64,000 nucleotides of DNA from Diphasiastrum complanatum (Eukaryota > Streptophyta > Lycopodiopsida > Lycopodiales > Lycopodiaceae), in assembly GCA_029204225.1 (NCBI GenBank), contig CM055098.1:11219052-11283051 (forward strand). The letters are read 5' to 3'. A model generated the notes under the pieces. That model saw only the letters and a program-made list of their open reading frames with translations, did not search any database and was not told where the DNA came from. Below, piece after piece: positions 1 through 10,819 of this stretch. Positions within the stretch are counted from its first letter, which is position 1. The number at the start of each line of letters is the position of its first letter. The position numbers and the translations under genes are program-made.

Positions 1-3000
1 AACTTCTCTAATGTGTGAGATGAGAATAGAGCTATCTAAACAATGGTTTTTTTTAATTTAGTGAAATCTACATATTTTTATTCAAGATGCTACTCATGTT
101 GAAGTTGATGAGGGGGAACCTGTAAAAGATTATGCAGATGCCAACTAAGCCCAATGTGTTATTGTGAAAGATTTGCATGTGGAAACTTAGGCCAATGTGA
201 TATTGTTCACATTACCGGAACGTGTGCACATGGAAATACAAAATGTCAAATTGGACCAATATGTGAGGCCAACCTAGGAGGACAATATTGTGCAAACTAC
301 AGCCTTAAGTCACCTCTTTGGAGTGCTACATAGGTTACTGCATTCTATTAGCTCCTCCTACCCATTTGACCATTGGTGACAATCTTAGGTTTAGGACCAG
401 AGATGTAACATGCACATTAGGTTAAGGTTTGAGGAGGAAACCACCTTCCATGCATGGTTCATATAACTAGGGCTCAACTCATTCAATTTCATTATTGGAA
501 TAGAGAGAGTGATAATTTCATTGTTATTTTCATTTGTTATATTGTGGAGACATAGTAGGAGAGGAGGCGAGTGCTTCATGAGCTAGTATTGTGATATTTC
601 TTATGCAATGTGTATAGGCATATGAATAAGGGTTATGGGCATCTTGGTGATCATATGTAGAGCTCTTGTGAACTACTTGAATTGAATCTTAATATCTTGA
701 TGAAGCTCACTGTGTTATTGTGGCTCCTTGCATTTTGTAGTCTTCAAGTAGAATTAAGCTTGGTGCTTATGCTTTTTGTTGACAAATTTTAACAAAATTA
801 TCAGTTTCAATGTGTGGAGGACATTAAGGGTAAGCAATTGTTCCAAGTAGGCTTACTTCGGGATAAACTGGTAAGCAACTAATTGAAGGACCTAATTTTT
901 CTTTGATGTCTTCCATTCATCAAGTACATGAATTGCTCTTTTATGAAGATGCATGTGAAAAGGATGAATGGTGTGATGCTATGAATGTAGTGTATTTGTG
1001 AATAGTTTAAAAGTTATCTACTTTAAATGTGAATATGATCATTATTTATCAAAACACTAGTTAGCAATTTTGTTTTTGGTGGTTTTATATATCTTAGAAA
1101 CTCATTATGATTGTTTGATGACAATTATCATCATGAGAACAAATATTGCGACTTTCAGGTATTGATAATTTGTTGCATCTACAATGATCAAACACAATAC
1201 AACAAATCTAGATGAGGTTGGAGAACTGACGTTCATAAGTGAACGTTGCTTATTAGAATGAGCATGATAGAGTATGCGAGTATGACTTACAATGGCATTC
1301 AAATATTTATATGATTATGGTAGCATTGTACTACCATGATTGTAGATATTTTGCCATAATATAATACTAGGACAATTGGTAAATGGTAGGATGTGGAGAG
1401 ACAGAGATAAAATGCTACCATAATCTTCCTTTATGTAATTAAGAGTAGATTATTAAAATTAAAAACAAGTCAATAATCAATTTATGATAATTGTTTTGAA
1501 CCCATAGAAAATCATAGAAGATCAAACTGTGTTGAGAAGGGAATCAATAAAAATCGTCTCTCAAATGTTATACTGTCATTGAAGATGCCATAAAGCAAAA
1601 TGCCTATAGAATAATTTCTCATTGCTTGCTTATCAACTAATTAAGTGTACCTAATCAATCAAAATTGAGTACTACAAACCTTCTTTCATATTAGAAAATT
1701 AAAACACGGTTTGTGAATTATGAACCAGACAAAAGAAAGATACATTCATGATGACACGATGTGATGAGCGAATGTGAAAGTATACATTCAAAACAAGGAA
1801 ACAGATTACTCCTTATTAACATTGGAGAAACAAAATTAAAGGCGCCATGAATTGAACAACCATTCCAAATGCGAGCATATAAGCCAGTGAGTTCAATGTA
1901 TGTCCTGGAGTTGAAACATTATGGTCCTTGTAATAGCAAACCTTCATGTATAATGAATGTCAAAATCTTTTCTAAAAACAAAAACAAAAACAACTAGCAC
2001 AAAAAACTCAATGCAGTAACGAGTTTGTTTTTCTCTTAGTTTGTACTTCCAATTTCATCTACATATTGTTAAGTGCTAAAGCATGCAATGATTAAAGGCT
2101 ATTGATGCAACCAAAAGATCTACTCATCAACAATAATCACATATTGTTAAGTCCTAAAGCATGCAACGATTAAAGCTATTGATGCAACCAAAAGATCTAC
2201 TCATCAACAATAATCATTCATCAGTATGTACAGCAGAATACTACAAAAAACTTTCTACATTACTTACATGATTGTCCTTCTGGAGATCACCGGTACATGC
2301 AATCTAGCTACACTAACTTCTCAGTCCTCATCAAAAAGACATATACAAACTGCTAGAACATCACTCATTTATCCTCTAGATATCATGTTGCTACCACCTA
2401 TAAATTGCATTATCTTAGCCTAAACATCATCATATTAGCTACCTAATTACCAATTGTTTACCATGTCATCTGATCCAGCAGCCAACCTAACTACCAGAAA
2501 TCGTGCAATCCTGAGAAAAGTTTATCAGCCAAACCATACTCCCTAGCTAATAAAGATTTTTTAAAACTGTAGATGCACGACCTGGGGAGAGTGTATCTCT
2601 AGTTCAAATTTTGATTTCCTTACACTTGCTTTCTTTGAGTTTGAATAGTGTGAAGATTTTATGAATTACTAAGATCCAAATTAATCTCTTGATCATTGGT
2701 TATGAATGACAACAAGATTGGCACCATTGGCAATGTAGAAAATCAACATCTACCAAATGAAAGAGATGCAAACTTAACAAGATCTTGATTTTGAGATCTA
2801 TCTCTCTTCCTCCATCTCTCACGATTTCTTTGTATTAGCTGATTGTTGGATTAGATGTTTATTAGGATTGAGTGTTCTTATGCTTTTTGTGAGAGAGAAG
2901 AGGAGAGAGAGGGGCGAGTTTCTATCATTCTGGATTAGGGTTAATGGATCTAGTGTTAATGCTTAGTATTAATGGATCTTAGTGTGAGTGTGCACATGCT

Positions 3001-3125
3001 GGATTATGAAATATGCTATCGCTTTCATGGGAACGAACTTATGCATGACAACTAACCTTGTCTTCTTAATGCTTGTGTGCTTGGAACTAGGGTTGAGGCT
3101 AGTATAGGAAATAGCCCTTCACGCA
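1..3125. repeat. Spacer copy 1 (left end cut by the window)
   Basis: This AT-rich stretch has no open frame I can credit. It is nearly the same sequence as 48567-51705, and parts of it recur at 16918-17136, 31138-33430 and 60672-61437. It is the right-hand two thirds of the spacer that lies between retroelement blocks; the left third of this copy is outside the window. It ends where the Gypsy-1 integrase remnant begins, close to 3125. Its origin is unknown: it could be captured host DNA or the untranslated part of an older element. Confidence 0.75.
2061..2216. repeat. 78-bp tandem duplication inside spacer copy 1
   Basis: Two adjacent copies start at ACATATTGTTAAG (2061 and 2139). Both contain AAAGCATGCAA and GATGCAACCAAAAG. 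The same duplication is present at 50635-50790 and 60966-61120. The 31138-33430 spacer has only a single copy (about 33082-33155), which makes this a shared derived marker. Confidence 0.9.
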
Positions 3126-3204
3126 CTGAGCCGCTTTGCCATGAAGTGAGTTGAAGGCGACTTTTACATGGTAGCAGGCCTGCTACCGAATGTAACTGAT
3201 TATA

Positions 3205-4010
3205 TACAATGGATTATATGACCAAGCAGATCGAAGCAAAAGCAATTAGAGTTGTTGATGCTAAGTCTACGGCTAAGTTCCTATATGAACACATCATTGT
3301 TGGATTTGGATGTCTTATCCAGATCGTAAATGATCGCGAAACACACTTTGTCAATGAAACGATAAAGTGTTTGTTGGAAGACTTCTTCGCTATATACACC
3401 GGTTTAGTACTTCGTATTATCTGAGGGGTAATGGACAAGCTGAATTTTTCAATAAGATTCTCTACAACATTATGACAAAAAACGGTTGAAGCAAGTCGTT
3501 CTGATTGGAAACATAAACTTCATGCAACGTTATGGGCAGTCAGAACTGCTTACAAAGTTAGTATGAACTAGATACTATTTCAACTCGTTTATGGTCAAGA
3601 TGTAGTGATGCAGATTGAATTTTTATTACCATCCTTATGTATAGCAACAACAGAACGATTGGATGATTCAAACCCCTTAGAAATGCATCATGAGGCTTTA
3701 CATAAACTATGTGAAACTAGATTGATGGCAGTACATGCATTAGCAGCAAGGAAAGCTTGTCGTAAGGCATGGCACGATCGCCTTACACACAAAAAATCTG
3801 AAGGAAGTATATCTAGCATTGATGTATAAAACCAAGCTGATCAAAGGAAAATTGAAGTTTACAAGTGAAGGACTATACAAAGTGAAAGAGATACTATCCT
3901 ACGGAGTAGATATTTTGGAACACCTGGATAGAAAACATTTTGACCCCCTAGTGAATGGCAGCCGATTACGCAAGTTTTGGGCAGCTAGTTCAACCAGCAT
4001 GATCCAAGAA
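3205..4010 (+). pseudogene. Gypsy-1 integrase remnant (Ty3/gypsy)
   Basis: This is the C-terminal half of a Ty3/gypsy integrase, the enzyme that inserts element DNA into the chromosome. The first frame (3209-3424) reads DYMTKQIEAKA, then AKFLYEHII, then VNDRETHFVNETIK, the region of the second catalytic Asp. After a frameshift near 3415 the next frame reads GNGQAEFFNKIL, which holds the catalytic Glu. Later segments are 3605-3829 (LPSLCIATTERLDDSN) and 3819-4010, ending VNGSRLRKFWA, the usual end of the integrase C-terminal domain. Frameshifts and stops make it non-functional. Everything upstream of the core (RT, RNase H) is missing. A parallel copy is at 51706-52450. The LTR follows at 4199. 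Confidence 0.85.
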
Positions 4011-4198
4011 CTTATCATTTGTACTTTTGTTGATTTACAATTTTGTTGTTTGGTACTACGTGGTTGTTTCATTTTTTTCGAAAAGACAATATAAAAATAA
4101 AAGAATAAAATAATAAAAATAAAAAAAGAGGAAAGAAAAAAAGAATGATGAGCAAAAGTAAAGAAAAAGTCATCAGATCAGGAAAAGAGGAAGGAACT

Positions 4199-5265
4199 TG
4201 TATTTTCAAAAATCAAATTTTGATGAAAAATGACTTAAGAAATCACTTTTTGAGTCAAATCTTGAACATAGCATTTTAGGAACCTTCACCAAGTTTCCAA
4301 ATCATACATTTAGCTTAGATACACCTATATTGAGTTGGGCAAAGGTTATCTTGTAGAGAAAGTACCTGTCTTGAGGTTAGGCAAACATTCAGAAGCTTAT
4401 TACTTTGGGAACTTTTGCCGACCTAACAGATGAATTCAAAATGTCAAAATTAGATTGTCCAGAGGTTCAAATCATGAAAATTAAATGCAATACCTAGGTG
4501 AAGGATGCTCTTAGACGAATATAAACCTTTGCCAGATCTCCATAACCTTCATTGGGCTACAAGGGTTGTTAGAAACCTTTACCAAGAATTATGGAAGCTA
4601 TTTTCACAAAATTGAAGATGCCTGCAAATTTTTGTCTCGCACTTTTCAGCCAAACTAGTACTTTGTCTATTGGATCCTCCAAATTCACCTATAAAACGGC
4701 TGAATTCAATCTCATTTCTCACTTGTGCTAGTGAAGCTCTTGCAAAGTTTTCCCACAATCGAACTTTTCTAAAACTTTCCTACAACTTTATGATACACTC
4801 CTAAGTCTTTTCTGCTATATGCCTTTACTTTCTACATCATGTCTTCTTCTGATACCAACCAATCTCCGCATTATGTCATTCATCATGATGTTCCAACTGC
4901 AATGGACGTCATGATGCTTCCTAGCACAAGCAGGGTGGCTGAGTGTGTCATGCCCATGACTGGTCTTGGGTAGCGTGTCCACGCTAGGGACTGCAGAGGT
5001 GTCCAGTGAGGTGTCACAGTGCACTACTAGTGGTGCATGGGCCTTGGAAGGTATAAGTATACTGCTGGGCTCTCACTAGTGTATGCTTGACAGCATGACC
5101 GGTGGCAGGATGCTGCTGGTGTGATGCCTCACTCCTCTCTGAGTGATTGATCCATAGATCCGTTCGATCTAGGTTTGATTGGGCTGGTTTGTCCACCATC
5201 AGATTCCCTTGTGTTGCTTGTGATTGGCATGCTTAGAATAGGATCCTTGGATTGAGGACTTTATA
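4199..5265 (+). repeat. Gypsy-1 LTR
   Basis: The left edge is TGTATTTTCAAAAATC right after a purine tract (about 4181-4196, GGAAAAGAGGAAGGAA). The right edge is set by the tRNA-Met-type primer site that begins at 5267. The last bases are TTATA rather than CA, so the end may be mutated or off by a base or two. About 1067 bp. The copy at 52668-53506 is shorter because about 225 bp equivalent to 4257-4480 are missing. Internal sequence lies on both sides of this LTR: integrase on the left, leader on the right. Confidence 0.7.
4690..4697 (+). promoter_or_regulatory. TATA box in Gypsy-1 LTR
   Basis: The sequence is TATAAAAC, about 490 bp into the LTR. The parallel copy has TATAAAAA at 52947-52954. 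The position suits the U3 promoter of an LTR. No transcription evidence is available. Confidence 0.45.
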
Positions 5266-5266
5266 T

Positions 5267-5280
5267 TGGTATCAGAGCCC
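5267..5280 (+). other. Gypsy-1 primer-binding site
   Basis: TGGTATCAGAGCCC is complementary to the 3' end of plant initiator tRNA-Met. It lies one base after the LTR, where minus-strand DNA synthesis would start. The copy at 53508 has TGCTATCAGAGCCC, with one mutated base. Confidence 0.8.
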
Positions 5281-5320
5281 TGTTTTTTGTAGAAAACAGA
5301 AGTTCAACAATGCATTTTCA

Positions 5321-5423
5321 ATGCAAAAGTCTCTTTCTACTGCAGTGTCATTAAAACCTTGTGTACAAACTTCTAATCCTATGGATCTTACATTTTTTAA
5401 TGAAATACAAGATCTTTCTTAAG
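5321..5423 (+). pseudogene. Possible N-terminal stub of Gypsy-1 gag
   Basis: An ATG about 40 bp after the primer site opens a 33-codon frame beginning MQKSLSTAVS and ending NEIQDLS. It closes at a TAA that lies in the junction with the Copia-A RNase H piece. The same stub occurs at 53562-53664. Position and conservation suggest the start of gag, but it is too short to identify by family. Confidence 0.3.
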
Positions 5424-6438
5424 ATAGATTGCTGAAGAGTTAACCATTAACAAGACATAAGATTCAAAAATAGATTCATCAAATCCTTCCAACATCTGTT
5501 TGATCCAGATCAGCTCGTTCGCCATCTTGGTTGCTACTACATATTCCACTTCACAGGAAGATTGAGCTACTGTAGTTTGCTTCTTGCTTGTCCAGAGAAT
5601 GGCTGTGCCATATACTAGAGTAGAACCTCCTTAAATACTCTTGTTATCATCCTTCATGGATGCCCAGCTTGCGTCACTGTAAGATTCGATGTCAAATACA
5701 GCTTCCTTCGAATAACACAGTCCATAGTCTTTCGTTTCCTGGAGATATTGTAGTACTCTTTTAGCCAACTTCCAATGCAGCGATCATGGGTTTTGATTAT
5801 ATTGGCTCAGCTTGTATACTGCAAACACTATATCAGGTCTGGTGTTGTCTGCTAGATATAACAATGATCCAATCAGCCTATGATAGGGTGTTTTGCCATT
5901 CGCTTCCCTGAGTCTGCGGACAATCTTCCTTGCTCAGTATTGTTCCAACTATTGTGGGAGTATGCACACCTTTGCATTCGAGCATGTTGAAGTCTACAAT
6001 GATCTTTTGAGTGCACTTTTGATGGTGAAGATACAACTTACCATTCTCAAAGTCTCTTTGAATATTCAAGCCTAGATAGATTTTAGCTTCTCCTAGGTCA
6101 ACGATCTCAAATATTTCAAATATGTCTTTTTTGACATCCGAAATTAACTTATTTCTCCTTGAGAAGATAAGTGTGTCATCAACATAGATATCTAGAATGA
6201 TCATTTCATTTAGGACATGCTTGATATAGACATTTGATTTAGCAAATAGAAGTCTGAAGCCTAAGGAATGTAGTGCTTCATCCTTTTGTCTATGCCATTG
6301 TGTGGCTGTTTTTTTCGGACCATAAATTCTTTTATTCATGTGACATCTGTATTCTGGATATTCTTGGTTTACAAAACCAAGTGGTTGGTCCATATATGAA
6401 TAAGTCTTCTTCCAATTCTGCATGCAAGAAAGTAGTCT
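5415..6438 (-). pseudogene. Copia-A RT - RNase H fragment
   Basis: On the minus strand this reads from the end of the RT N-terminal half into RNase H. The best frame (6423-5878) contains YVDDTLIFSRR, the RT active site, then IFEIVDLGEAKIYLGL and CKGVHTPTI. RNase H follows leftward to about 5425, with frame breaks. The left end joins the Gypsy-1 leader at AGATCTTTCTTAAGATAGATT, where the two sequences share microhomology; the identical junction is at about 53656. The right end (6438/6439) is an inversion breakpoint. It lacks an LTR, so it cannot act alone. Confidence 0.85.
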
Positions 6439-7026
6439 CCAGACTGATATAGTGTTTGCAGTATACAGGCTGAGACAATATAATCAGAACCCAGAATCAT
6501 TGCATGGGAAGTTGGCGAAAACAGTTCTACAATATCTCCAGGAAACGAAAGACTATAGACTGTGTTATTCGAAGGATGCTAGATTTCACATCGAATCTTA
6601 CAATGACGCAAGCTGGGCATCCATGAAGGATGATAGCAAGAGTATTTCAGGAGGTTGTACTCTAGTATCTGGCACAGCCATTCTCTGGATAAGCAGAAAG
6701 CAAATAGCAGTAGCTCAATCTTCCTGGAAAACGGAATATGTAGCAACAACAAGATGGCAAACAAGCTGATCTGGATCAAACAGATGTTGGAAGGATTTGA
6801 TGAATCTATTTCCGAACCTTATGTCTTGCTAATGGATAACACTTCAGCAATCTATCTTACGAAATATCTTGTATTTCATTTAAAAATGGAGCATATAGCT
6901 ATCAAGTATCATGTAATTCGAGACTTAGTCGAGAAGAAGATACCGAAGACAGTCTTCATACCCACAGAGGAAATGATAGCTGATTTCTTTACGAAGCCAC
7001 TTAGTAAAGCTTTGTTTGAGAAGTAG
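6439..7026 (+). pseudogene. Copia-A RNase H, now on the plus strand
   Basis: RNase H domain of a Ty1/copia pol, in two overlapping frames: 6422-6769 (DARFHIESYNDASWASMKDD, then SGTAILWISRKQ) and 6655-7026 (LLMDNTSAIYLTK, then IPTEEMIADFFTKPLSKALFEK). The final residues are the normal end of the polyprotein, 34 bp before the polypurine tract. A frameshift splits the domain near 6750. Orientation is opposite to the neighbouring Copia-A fragments because it lies inside the 6439-12616 inversion. Reversing that segment joins it smoothly to the RT at 12617. Confidence 0.85.
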
Positions 7027-7060
7027 CAAAGAAGATTCGGGTTAATCAACTGCCCACTTT

Positions 7061-7070
7061 GAGAGGGAGC
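7061..7070 (+). other. Copia-A polypurine tract
   Basis: GAGAGGGAGC lies directly before the LTR start TGTAGAACA. It is the usual primer for plus-strand synthesis. The minus-strand copies carry the complement, GCTCCCTCTC, at 60583 and slightly altered at 37268 and 44674. Confidence 0.8.
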
Positions 7071-7815
7071 TGTAGAACACCTAATCAGACAGATCTTGAT
7101 TCTATTAACCAAGTGCGCAGTTTACTTGACAAAGGATGAGAAACGAACGCTAACTCGAAACATTTCTATTCGTGATCAATTTTGAAAGATTCGCGAAATT
7201 TTATCTTGATTGATAATCGAAAGATTCACGAAATAGTTTATTGTAGAAACTCGTGGTTTCTTGTTGAAGCTCGAAAGATTCACGAACAGAATCTTGTCAC
7301 GAAATATTTTGTTTCTTGTTCAAAGCCCACCTGTCGCGCTATCACAAAATATTCGCAAATAGAAATTATTCGACCCTAGAACCAGAGCATCTATTTAAAT
7401 ATCAACCGTCATAAACGGTTAGATCTACTGTTACAGAATTAAAAGGCCAAAAGACCTGTCTTGTAACAATATAGATACATGTGCACTGCTCGTTGTAAAA
7501 AAACTAAAACTGAAGAGACTTTTAGACTCATTCAATCAGAGACACAAGAGCGAGATAAGACAACAAGAGATGTATGTTAATTCAGATTCAGAATTATAAA
7601 TACGTTTTTGATCAATAGTTTTTGTTTGTCTAAAATTGTCTTAAGTTGTCTCTTAATTCTGCGTATTAATTCTGCACGCTAATTCAATCAAGGCACATAC
7701 TGTTTTATTAGTATATAGACCAGAAATAGACTCGATTGAAGACATTGATATTAGTTTGATTTATTCAAACTTTCATCGTGCTCTCTATGGAAGAATAATT
7801 ACTATTTTTTCTACA
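7071..7815 (+). repeat. Copia-A LTR (745 bp)
   Basis: It begins TGTAGAACACC and ends TTTTCTACA, giving a perfect TGTAG/CTACA end pair. Length equals that of the minus-strand copy at 59838-60582. RNase H and the polypurine tract lie on its left, and the primer site and gag on its right, so one LTR serves two internal regions. Degraded copies of the TTCGCGAA motif occur in the first third. Confidence 0.9.
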
Positions 7816-7816
7816 A

Positions 7817-7893
7817 TGGTATCAGAGTGAATTAGTGCTGATACAGTGGTATCAGAGCTTACAGAATCAGTACTGATACAATGGTATCAGATC
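7817..7893 (+). other. Three primer-binding-site-like motifs in series
   Basis: TGGTATCAGA occurs at 7817, 7847 and 7882. The copy next to the LTR reads TGGTATCAGAGTG. The second reads TGGTATCAGAGCT and matches tRNA-Met better, but it is 31 bp away from the LTR. The third reads TGGTATCAGATCG. The same triplet is found in reverse at 43760-43847 and 59760-59837, so it belongs to the family. Confidence 0.75.
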
Positions 7894-7989
7894 GAGTCAG
7901 AGTCGATACAGTGATATCTTTGCACCCCTCTCAGCATTCTTCATACATCCATCAGCAAGCCGGATCTGGAGTTATTCAAAAAATAGAAG

Positions 7990-8639
7990 ATGTCGTCGAT
8001 CAGCAATATTCAGGCTAAGATCACTACGATATTGGATCTAGAAGGTTCAAACTATTTGATTTGGAAATTAAAGACTCCACTCATATTGAAAGGCAAAGGT
8101 CTTTGGCAATGGGTAGAACCAATAGAGGAGAAGCCAATAGCTACTCTTGGCAAAAAACTTTGAGAATGGAGTTTGCAAAATGACAAAGCTATAGCAATTA
8201 TTGCGTTTTTAGTGCATGGCAATATAATGCTAGACCTTACATCAATTTTGAACACAAAAGATTTATGGAAGAATTGCAAACCAATAATGAAACTTGATCT
8301 TGTAATCAAATCATGTACTTGGAAGACCAATTCACTTACCTACAGTGGGACGACAAAGACCTGAACACACTTGTACAAAAGATAAAAGGCCTGTTTATTT
8401 CCTTGCAGAATTCTGGCGTCGAAAACACAATTTCAAAGGAAAAACGGATTAGTTCTTTTCTTCGAGCCCTACCTAGGTCATTCCACACAACTTGAACCTT
8501 ACTGGTATCAGAATCATAAAAACAAGGAGCAGAATCAAAACGAATCTTCAAATTCAAACTATGTCGAAGACAAAGCAGAATGCTCCAGAGCAGCAGAAGG
8601 CTGTTGCAGGACAACAAGAAACTCAACAACTTATGTTAG
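7990..8639 (+). pseudogene. Copia-A gag, decayed
   Basis: Gag forms the virus-like particle that packages element RNA. The ATG at 7990 opens MSSISNIQAKITTILDLEG, followed by GLWQWVEPIEEKPIAT. CGA-to-TGA type stops appear near 8161 and 8493, and there is a one-base loss near 8270. The next readable piece is 8313-8495 (FTYLQWDDKDLNTLVQKIK, then LRALPRSFHTT). At about 8502 the sequence jumps over the zinc-knuckle region that the minus-strand copies keep, so RNA binding is lost. It is preceded by the primer-site cluster and runs into the protease. Confidence 0.85.
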
Positions 8640-9511
8640 TGTTGATCTATGTTGTTCATCTAATTCCAAAACTCAAGAAGTAGTACTTGATTCAGGAGCC
8701 ACCTCACATTTTGTTTCCTCAAAACAAATATTGTCTAAGTACAAGAAGATGAACTATCAAGATTCATTATACTTGGAGACGATTTTAAGCACGTGGTTGA
8801 TCGAACTAGTGTACTATGGCTAAACACGAATCAGGGTGACAAGAAACTTGAGGAAGTTCTCTATGTCCCTACTCTTGACAACGATCTTCTATCCGTAGCT
8901 AAGATAGTCGATACAGGCTTGTTAGTAACCTTCACAAAAAACTCTTGTAAACCGTTTGAGGAAGATTTTGATAACCTAATTGCTAAAGGCAACAGAGAAG
9001 AAAATTTGTATCACTTGAATATTCGAACTCGAATCAAACAAGCGAATCAAACTCAAGAATCGGCAAATATACTGTGGCACAAGAGGCTATGTCACATGAA
9101 CATGGAAGCCTTGTACCACGCCAACAAAACTCAAAGAATTGAAGGAGTCGAAATCAAAATTAGAGATATTCAAACTACCTACAAATCATGTGTTATAGGA
9201 AAAATGACTAGAACACCTTTCAGTAAGGATGTTTATAAAGAAACTAAGGTACTTGAAATTGTGCATTCAGATATTTGTTAACCATTTGGAGTATTGTCAT
9301 TGGGTGATGAAAAGTACTTCATTACGTTTATTAATGACCTCAGTAGGTTCGTTGTGGTATACTTTATATGTACAAAATCTGAAGCTTTGAGAAATTCGTT
9401 GAACATACGAATTGGGCTGAGAAGCAAATAGGCAATAAGTTGAAGCAGATTCGCACAAATCGTGGAAGTAGTACATTTCTCATGAATTAAAGGCTTACAG
9501 TGAAGTAACTT
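8640..9511 (+). pseudogene. Copia-A protease and integrase N-terminal part, cut by a Copia-B LTR
   Basis: The protease motif VLDSGATSHFV near 8685 keeps the catalytic D-S-G. The frame 8793-9281 reads VLYVPTLDNDLLSVAKIVDTG and then ILWHKRLCHMNMEAL, the first half of the HHCC zinc motif, with CVIGKMTRTPFSKDV after it. It ends at HSDIC just past the first catalytic Asp, where a stop occurs. After a frame change the core can be followed to a HELKAYCEE-like segment near 9490, then it stops at the LTR border 9511/9512. The same cut occurs at 41888 and 57801. Confidence 0.85.
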
Positions 9512-10705
9512 TGTTTCTAATGCCAAAGCTTTGCTAGCTTTCAATTCTGAACCTTTGACAAAAGGCGACACGACACGAAATCAGTCATGATCCACAAACA
9601 GCCAAGAACATCAGCCAAGTACCAAGGGGTACAAATAATTGATCTGATGTCATGACATCATCAGAAGTATTCTAGATCGTGGCTAATCCGACACTCTTGT
9701 AATTCGTGATTAGTTGTAGATGTTTAATCTTTTCTAATCTGTAAGTTACACGACGTGACACAAAATTTCTCGCGAACTATATACTTTTTGTTTTGATGCA
9801 TAATGTATGTCTAATGCTAGTAAGCAAGACAAGAAGTCAGAAGACGAAAAATACAGAATATCAGTCCGTCTGCGTGCAAGACAATTCTGAATAGGATCTG
9901 TAGATTCACAAGTCCCTAGTAAGCGAGACACAAATTCATGAGAGAACTGTATTTATCTCATGCCAACACACTACATGAATCTGTCATGCAGTGCTTGAAG
10001 AATCGAAAAAAATAAATCAATAGATGACATTGTAGCTGTTGTGCTCATTATTAATCTATATGATTGTATGATCTTGAATGTAAATTCATCTGCTACTATT
10101 CGTGTGTCTGATTCACTTGCTCATTTTAATTCTGCACTCAGGTTTAATTTTGTTGAATGCTACATTAATTTGTTAACATAGATCAGCAGTGTCTGACTAC
10201 TCTCTGAAGGATTGCAGGAGTGATATAGCCGGCAGTGACCAGTGATCACATCTAAATTCCTGACAACTGATCCTATTCACGAGTCCTTTTACATCACTTC
10301 GCTTCTCTTTGATTTGTGCTTCACTTCGCGAATCACTTGGATACAAGCATAAATCAATTTCAGAGTCTCACTTAGTTTAGTCTCATTTCGTCTCGTCTCG
10401 TCTAGTTACAAAGCTTGATTGATGTTATAGCAAATTATTTCACTTCGTTTTGTTTCGTTTCACGATCTGTGTGCTTCCAGCATGAATCGATGTCAGAGCT
10501 CGTTTAAGTTTCGCTTCATTTCACTTCATTTCATTTGCGTGTAGTATTCGTGTCGTTTTGTTTGGTTGTGTTATAGATCCTGCTTGATCCAACTCGAACA
10601 GAAATAATTCGAGTGTCGCGAATTGTTCGTAATTTAACTTTATTAGTTTGTCACCAAAGTTATTACTAGAATTTTGTATTTTTTGAGTGCATTTTTTTAG
10701 CATCA
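9512..10705 (+). repeat. Copia-B LTR (about 1194 bp)
   Basis: It runs from TGTTTCTAATGCC to TTTAGCATCA and is followed one base later by a tRNA-Met primer site. The left border was set by the end of Copia-A integrase coding and by agreement with 40682-41887 and 56596-57800. It holds runs of five-base motifs such as TCTCGTCTCGTCTAG (10388-10404) and TTTCGTTTCACG-type repeats. Confidence 0.8.
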
Positions 10706-10706
10706 G

Positions 10707-10718
10707 TGGTATCAGAGC
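10707..10718 (+). other. Copia-B primer-binding site
   Basis: TGGTATCAGAGC is a 12-base match to the complement of the initiator tRNA-Met 3' end. It is one base from the LTR end CA. Confidence 0.85.
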
Positions 10719-10819
10719 TCACCTTGTCATAATCTGCCATAGCCCAAAAGCTTTCAGATCAAAGGGGCTAAAGCATTCAAAAAATCCACCATCAACAAGT
10801 GTACATGAATTGAGAAGCA

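Noticed and set aside
1105-1302. 65-codon minus-strand frame in the spacer, also at 49636-49836
   Set aside because: The two copies are recent duplicates, and the third spacer has a stop in the same frame, so conservation reflects duplication only.
2226-2423. 65-codon plus-strand frame in the spacer, repeated at 50799-50996 and 61130-61342
   Set aside because: It is kept only in the copies that share recent ancestry and is broken in the third spacer (about 33170-33350). No family resemblance.
7817-7893. Short repeated motifs that could suggest a CRISPR-like array or a tRNA gene
   Set aside because: They are primer-binding-site words complementary to the tRNA 3' end. There are no regular spacers and no tRNA body.
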